From Bacteroidia bacterium (lineage in GTDB: Bacteria; Bacteroidota; Bacteroidia; Bacteroidales; UBA12481): 10,990 nt of DNA. The stretch is taken from contig JAPLDV010000826.1 in assembly GCA_026391235.1 (NCBI GenBank), positions 1 to 10,990 of the forward strand. Direction: 5' to 3'. A program made the position numbers and the translations under genes. The notes under the pieces are model-generated. The model searched no databases. It was given only the letters and a program-made list of their open reading frames with translations, and was not told the DNA's origin. Shown piece by piece: positions 7,574 to 10,990 of this stretch (positions are counted from its first letter, which is position 1; every line of letters starts with the position of its first letter).

Positions 7574-8238
7574 TTATTCCTTTATCTGGTGCTTAATGAA
7601 ACGATTTGCCAGTATTCGTGATACAATACTAATAATCAGTATTATAAGCATTAATACAACCGCTGAGGCGTATGCCCGGTTTTGAACCTCAGGAATCGGT
7701 GATGAGATCCCAGTGAAATAGAAGATTCCAGCAATCCTCTCGGAGTAGTTTTCAGAATCTCATCCATGCTGCGAAGCATGATCGGGATAATAAAGAGGGC
7801 AACGGTAATGATACCGGCCAGCAAGGAAGCCCTTATGCCCAATGCAATCATAATTGTGAAGGCAAAAGCGCCATACACGATGGATGGTACTCCCCACATC
7901 AGGTCCATGAGGAAGCGGACGAATTCAGTCAGTTTTCCGTATCGCACCAGCTGTGTGTTCAGGTACAGGGCAACCGGCAGGCTGACCGTCAAAGCCAGTG
8001 CAGTGGATCCCAGGGCCAGGTAGAGCGACCCGACAATGGCATTCAGGATTCCGCCCCCCTTGCCCAGATAATACCCACCTTTCGGCACCTGTGAGATCAT
8101 CTCCCAGCTCAGCGCCGGCAATCCCTTTTTAAAAATGCTGAAGAGGATGATGAACAGGACGACCACGATCAGGATGGTGCACAAGAACATCACCGTGCGC
8201 ATGAACATCTCATCAACTTTCAACCAGAATCGTCTCAT
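7574..8238 (-). pseudogene. pstA: Phosphate ABC transporter permease PstA, internal deletion and frameshift
   Basis: The frame opened at ATG 8238 (MRRFWLKVDEMFMRT) encodes a convincing PstA: TM1 near residues 16-34, PKGGYYLGKGGGILNAIVGS, and the EAA-loop approach IPIMLRSMDEILKTTPRGLLESSISLG. After about residue 176 it becomes nonsense and stops at 7651. A second minus frame then carries a true-looking PstA C-terminus (PEVQNRAYAS, a hydrophobic TM segment AVVLMLIILIISIV, SRILANRF) ending at TAA 7576-7574, two bases before pstB. PstA is usually about 280-300 residues; both parts together give about 221. Some 65-75 codons, the rest of the EAA loop and a membrane segment or two, seem lost near 7695-7735 with a frame change. 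A working permease is unlikely unless the assembly is wrong. Its ATG follows the pstC stop by one base. Confidence 0.85.
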
Positions 8239-8239
8239 A

Positions 8240-8974
8240 TCAGATGTATTTCTCCGAATCCCGGATGATTTTCCTAGCCAGAATATTGAATATCAGTATA
8301 ATAACAAACAGAATCATCGCTGCAAACATAAGCGCCGCATCATATCTCGGTATGGACAGCATTTCTCCGTAATTATTAGCAATCAAAGCTGGAAGCGGGT
8401 AAGCAGGATCGAAAACGCTTTTCGGAATCTTGATCACATTACCAACCACCATCAGGACGGCGATTGTTTCACCAAAGGCACGGGAAACGCCCAGACTGAC
8501 AGCCGAGAGGATTCCCGGCATGGTCTTTTTAAGCACTACCCGCTTGATGGTTTGCCATTTTGTTGCGCCCACTGAAAGGCTTGCGTCGATCAGGTCGGGC
8601 GGTACGGTCCGGAGGAGCTCCAGAAGAATATTAAGGATGAACGGGATGATCATCACCGCCAGCACGAGTCCACCCGTGAGCAGGGTATATCCTGATGTTT
8701 CATGGTTAAACCACGGTCCTATCCGTTGGGAAACCAGCGGTACCAGGACGAGAATGCCCCAAACCCCATATACCACCGAAGGTATTCCCGCAAGGATGTC
8801 GATCACGATCTGCATAACTTTGCTTACATACCGGTGCGCATAATAAGTGAGGTTAATGGCAGAAAAGACACAAACCGGTCCAGCGATTGCAATGGCAATG
8901 ACTGTGATCCACAGACTGCTGACAATGAAAGGCATGAAGCCAAAGTGCCCTTCCTGGGGCCTCCAGTCGGAATT
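8240..8974 (-). pseudogene. pstC: Phosphate ABC transporter permease PstC, 5' end missing
   Basis: The first usable ATG (8935) gives 231 residues, MPFIVSSLWITVIAI and onward, covering most of PstC: several hydrophobic segments, IPSVVYGVWG, the EAA-type loop LIDASLSVGATKWQT (135-149), SRAFGETIAVLMV and a final TM. PstC is normally about 290-320 residues. In-frame codons upstream of the ATG still read as PstC (SDWRPQEG, then HFGF) back to 8974, where TAA (8977-8975) blocks the frame. No alternative start lies between, so the first membrane segment and roughly 50-65 residues are gone; the pstS stop lies only 22 bases further upstream. The likely cause is a deletion spanning the original pstS-pstC gap and the pstC start. 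A shortened protein from ATG 8935 could still be made, but a normal membrane fold is doubtful. Confidence 0.75.
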
Positions 8975-8998
8975 TTATGAATGAGAGAAAGTTATAAA

Positions 8999-9967
8999 TC
9001 AATTTTCCAGATGGGTGAGTTGTTCCCGGATCATGTCCGGTGAAAGTTGGACGTATCCTGCTTCCCCAACGTATTCTTGACCCTTGGTAAGAATCCATTT
9101 CAGAAACAGGATCACCTCTTTTTTCTCCGGTTTACCATGAGCAACGAAATAGAGCGGCCTGGCCGGAGGCGACGGGTATCTGCCGTCAGCTATTCCTGCC
9201 ATTACCTGGTCGAGTGTTTCGTATATATTCTCATCGGGAGTGATCCGGCCGTCTTCATTAACATCAATGGGAACAATTTCTATCCCGGCAAGTTTTTTTC
9301 GCGTTGCCGCATCGTATGCATAACACACGTTGTTATAGCTGATCCCCAGCCGATCCTTCTTAACAGCATCAGCCATGCCCGGGTCGCCAAAAACCCCGAT
9401 GCCCTTTAGGCTTTCCTGGTTTTTACCCAGATATTTACCCCAGATTTCGGCGGCCCCGCAGGCATCCGAGCGGGTAAAAACATGCATATCTGCAGATACT
9501 TCAGGGTAGATTTCATTCCAATTGTGGGCGGTATCGCTTAAAAAGATCCTTTGAAAATGTGCTTTTTTCATTCCCCGTGATTTCAATTGGGCCAGAGCGG
9601 GATTATCCGAATGGATGGTGCATAAAACCGCGTCTTTCGTTACGGCAATCTTCCAGGCACCCCTGGCCGCTTCGGCTTCTGACACTTCACGGGAGAACAT
9701 ACCCAGATCCACCATCCCTGCCAGGGCATCAGTCATCCCCTTGCCTGCACCGCCGGCTGAAATATCTATCCGGATTTTCGGGTATTGTTTCTGAAACTCT
9801 TCAGCCCATTTTGAGGTCATCGGATATAAGGCAAATGCTCCGGAAATGGAGATGATGCCGTTGTCGGCTGAACCTGGTTTTTTCCCGCCGGAACCGCAGG
9901 AGACTGCGAAAGCAATTACTATCAACCCCGCAATGAACCTTGTGTGTTTAACTGATGTTATTCTCAT
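8999..9967 (-). CDS. pstS: Phosphate-binding lipoprotein PstS
   Basis: This 322-residue periplasmic solute-binding protein captures phosphate for the Pst transporter. The N-terminus is a lipoprotein signal (hydrophobic 11-21, lipobox AVSC with Cys24), followed by a Gly/Ser/Lys linker. Binding-site stretches typical of PBP_like_2/PstS are SISGAFALYPMTSKW (40-54), SAGGAGKGMTDALAG (70-84) and FTRSDACGAAEIWG (164-177). A perfect EF-hand-type loop, DVNEDGRITPDE (235-246; Asp235, Asn237, Asp239, Thr243, Glu246), lies in the C-terminal lobe before YPSPPARPLYFV. Length is normal and the frame is intact. It leads the pst operon and faces cysC across a 235-bp divergent spacer, where phosphate control would be expected, though I could not find a clear PhoB-like box. 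A closely related anion-binding protein is a weaker alternative. Confidence 0.92.
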   Translation of the reverse strand: MRITSVKHTRFIAGLIVIAFAVSCGSGGKKPGSADNGIISISGAFALYPMTSKWAEEFQKQYPKIRIDISAGGAGKGMTDALAGMVDLGMFSREVSEAEAARGAWKIAVTKDAVLCTIHSDNPALAQLKSRGMKKAHFQRIFLSDTAHNWNEIYPEVSADMHVFTRSDACGAAEIWGKYLGKNQESLKGIGVFGDPGMADAVKKDRLGISYNNVCYAYDAATRKKLAGIEIVPIDVNEDGRITPDENIYETLDQVMAGIADGRYPSPPARPLYFVAHGKPEKKEVILFLKWILTKGQEYVGEAGYVQLSPDMIREQLTHLEN

Positions 9968-10202
9968 AATGACAGAGCTTTAGATGTCTTAATCATATTA
10001 ACAACCGGAAGTATGCCCAGACTATCAAAATAGGTATATTAGCACCATAAATCCAACGAAAAGTACTTTATAATATCATTTGTGAGTAACTAAATTTGAA
10101 AATTGTTGATTAAAACGGTAATCACTTGAAAAAAATTTTTCGTAAAGATAGCCTTGAGAAACTGAGTGAGCCAGCTGTTAACCAGACAAATAATCTGAAT
10201 CC
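9968..10202. other. Divergent intergenic region between pstS and cysC
   Basis: This AT-rich 235-bp spacer separates the minus-strand pst operon from plus-strand cysC, so it should hold both promoters. A plausible plus-strand promoter is annotated separately. For pstS I found no full TAnnTTTG match on the minus strand, only the near match TATTTTG at 10032-10026. I saw no RNA gene and no strong hairpin; the A-run/T-run near 10129-10142 is not placed to end any gene. Confidence 0.6.
10067..10098 (+). promoter_or_regulatory. Candidate Bacteroidota-type promoter for cysC
   Basis: TAAATTTG (10091-10098) matches the -7 consensus TAnnTTTG exactly. TTTA (10067-10070), one base off TTTG, lies 20 bases upstream. 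The layout equals that of the candidate promoter at 3145-3176. It would give a leader of about 100 bases before the cysC ATG. AT-rich spacers make chance matches common. Confidence 0.4.
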
Positions 10203-10742
10203 ATGATTTTGGTCCAACTAACTGGTCTTTCGGGGGCCGGGAAATCAACCCTTGCCGGTTTGGTATCTGAGAGATTGTCATTGCAAGCGATCCGTGTTGA
10301 GGTGCTTGACGGCGATGTATACAGAAATTCACCTATTTGCAAAGGATTGGGCTTCAGTCTTGAAGATCGGAAAACAAATCTTGAGCGGTTGTTCCATATA
10401 GGCACCATTTTGCTTAGGCATGATGTTGTGGTTATCATAGCTGCGATTAATCCATTTGAAGAATTGCGTTTAAAATTCGCTGCTTTTTCAGAAAGGGTTA
10501 AAACTGTCTGGATCAATTGTGATATGGATACTCTCGTAAAAAGGGACACGAAGGGGTTTTACAAAAGGGCAATCCTTTCAGATGAAAATAAGGAAAAGGT
10601 GAGCAATTTCACCGGCATCAGTTCTCCTTATGAAAATCCGGCTCATCCTGATCTGGTCATCGACACCTCTTTACAATCTGTACAGGAATCCGTTGATAAG
10701 CTTTATAAATTTATTCTCACCGAAATTAATAAACTGAAATAA
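10203..10742 (+). CDS. cysC: Adenylylsulfate (APS) kinase CysC
   Basis: This 179-residue cytoplasmic P-loop kinase phosphorylates APS with ATP to PAPS, the sulfate donor for sulfotransferases and for some assimilation routes. Walker A is GLSGAGKST (8-16, Lys14). DGD (36-38), GFSLEDRKTNLERL (50-63, APS contacts), DTKGFYKRA (115-123) and FTGISSPYENP (136-146, lid/nucleotide region) follow the family order. Length suits a stand-alone bacterial CysC, with no fused ATP sulfurylase domain. At the position of the usual Ser in the 'SPY' motif, the phosphoserine site in the E. coli enzyme, this protein has Asn83 (INPFEE). The gene starts a plus-strand unit: the next ORF begins one base after its stop. 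Partners (cysDN, cysH or sulfotransferases) would lie beyond the window, so its role in assimilation versus glycan sulfation cannot be settled here. Confidence 0.93.
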   Translation: MILVQLTGLSGAGKSTLAGLVSERLSLQAIRVEVLDGDVYRNSPICKGLGFSLEDRKTNLERLFHIGTILLRHDVVVIIAAINPFEELRLKFAAFSERVKTVWINCDMDTLVKRDTKGFYKRAILSDENKEKVSNFTGISSPYENPAHPDLVIDTSLQSVQESVDKLYKFILTEINKLK

Positions 10743-10743
10743 A

Positions 10744-10990
10744 ATGCAAAACGCTCCTATTCCATTTTCCTGTACGTACGATCCGCAGTTTGCACAATTG
10801 TTATACAATTTAAATATATCTCTGGCCCTTAGCACTTATCAGGCGCAAAAAGTAATCATATTGAGTCCAACCGAGGAGGATAAATTAATACAATTACCGC
10901 GTACATTTCCAACTGCCATGGGAATGGCGCATGATGGCAATCGACTGGCAGTAGCTACACATAACACGGTTGAAGTTCTGTTAAATTCTG
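10744..10990 (+). CDS. TIGR03032-like protein, N-terminal part only
   Basis: An ATG one base after the cysC stop opens a frame that stays open for 82 codons to the window edge. The translation (MQNAPIPFSCTYDPQFAQLL at the start, then LALSTYQAQKVIIL and FPTAMGMAHDGNRLAVAT) resembles the beginning of the TIGR03032 family: 'LLxSTYQAGK..' followed by 'PMGLAxxGxRLALGT', a repeat pattern like a beta-propeller blade. I make this match from memory of the family pattern. The family has no firmly assigned function that I know of. No signal peptide is visible. Near-overlap with cysC means cotranscription, so a link to sulfate activation or use of PAPS is a reasonable inference. The C-terminal majority is outside the window. 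Confidence 0.65.
   Translation, partial: MQNAPIPFSCTYDPQFAQLLYNLNISLALSTYQAQKVIILSPTEEDKLIQLPRTFPTAMGMAHDGNRLAVATHNTVEVLLNS

Noticed and set aside
8135..8843. Long plus-strand frames opposite pstA and pstC
   Set aside because: They are antisense to clear permease sequence, show no recognisable family and have no upstream signals.
6064..8977. Insertion sequence or phage remnant as the cause of the damaged genes
   Set aside because: No transposase fragment, terminal repeat, target duplication or foreign sequence is visible at the joins; they look like plain deletions.
8853..9098. 81-codon minus frame across the pstS-pstC junction, considered as the missing PstC N-terminus
   Set aside because: Its translation has no membrane segment and no PstC likeness; it is a shadow of pstS and pstC in another frame.
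10129..10142. A-run followed by T-run before cysC, considered as a terminator
   Set aside because: No gene ends there on either strand, the loop would be about two bases with a pure A/T stem, and the region is simply AT-rich.

Overview
The window looks like a chromosomal piece of a Bacteroidota-type bacterium. The evidence is a mid-range base composition (by eye), starts mostly without a Shine-Dalgarno motif, a PstS lipoprotein with an 'AVSC' lipobox followed by a Ser/Gly linker, and two intergenic sites that fit the Bacteroidota promoter -7 element TAnnTTTG. The taxonomic call is inference; no rRNA or other marker gene is present.

Layout. From 1 to about 9970 all genes are on the minus strand, so they are read from right to left. 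First comes a high-affinity phosphate transport operon, pstS-pstC-pstA-pstB (9967 to 6813). It is followed by a possible terminator hairpin and a pepD dipeptidase remnant (6696-6064), then mmsA-type CoA-acylating aldehyde dehydrogenase (6047-4590) and a class III omega-aminotransferase (4566-3205). After a 154-bp spacer with a candidate promoter comes a translationally coupled trio: DegT/StrS sugar-type aminotransferase (3050-1776), Gfo/Idh/MocA oxidoreductase (1779-718) and PIG-L/LmbE deacetylase (718 to beyond the left edge). On the plus strand, diverging from pstS, lie cysC (APS kinase, 10203-10742) and the 5' end of a TIGR03032-like gene (10744 to the right edge).

How the genes work together. 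The aminotransferase and mmsA pair can convert a beta-amino acid (beta-alanine or 3-aminoisobutyrate type) into a semialdehyde and then an acyl-CoA. The DegT, Gfo/Idh and PIG-L trio is what one expects for oxidation, transamination and N-deacetylation of a sugar or cyclitol. cysC supplies PAPS, the sulfate donor for sulfotransferases.

The most unusual feature is damage concentrated between about 6.06 and 8.98 kb. pepD has lost about 270 codons from its middle, in frame. pstA has lost roughly 65-75 codons with a frameshift, and its true C-terminus survives in another frame. pstC lacks its start and first membrane segment, although recognisable PstC codons continue upstream of the first ATG as far as an in-frame stop. 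pstB and pstS are full length. This is either ongoing gene decay by short deletions or an assembly artefact; the sequence alone cannot decide. I see no CRISPR array, tRNA, rRNA, insertion sequence or defence system. I find no convincing wholly new system; the sugar-amine trio and the deletion cluster deserve the second look.
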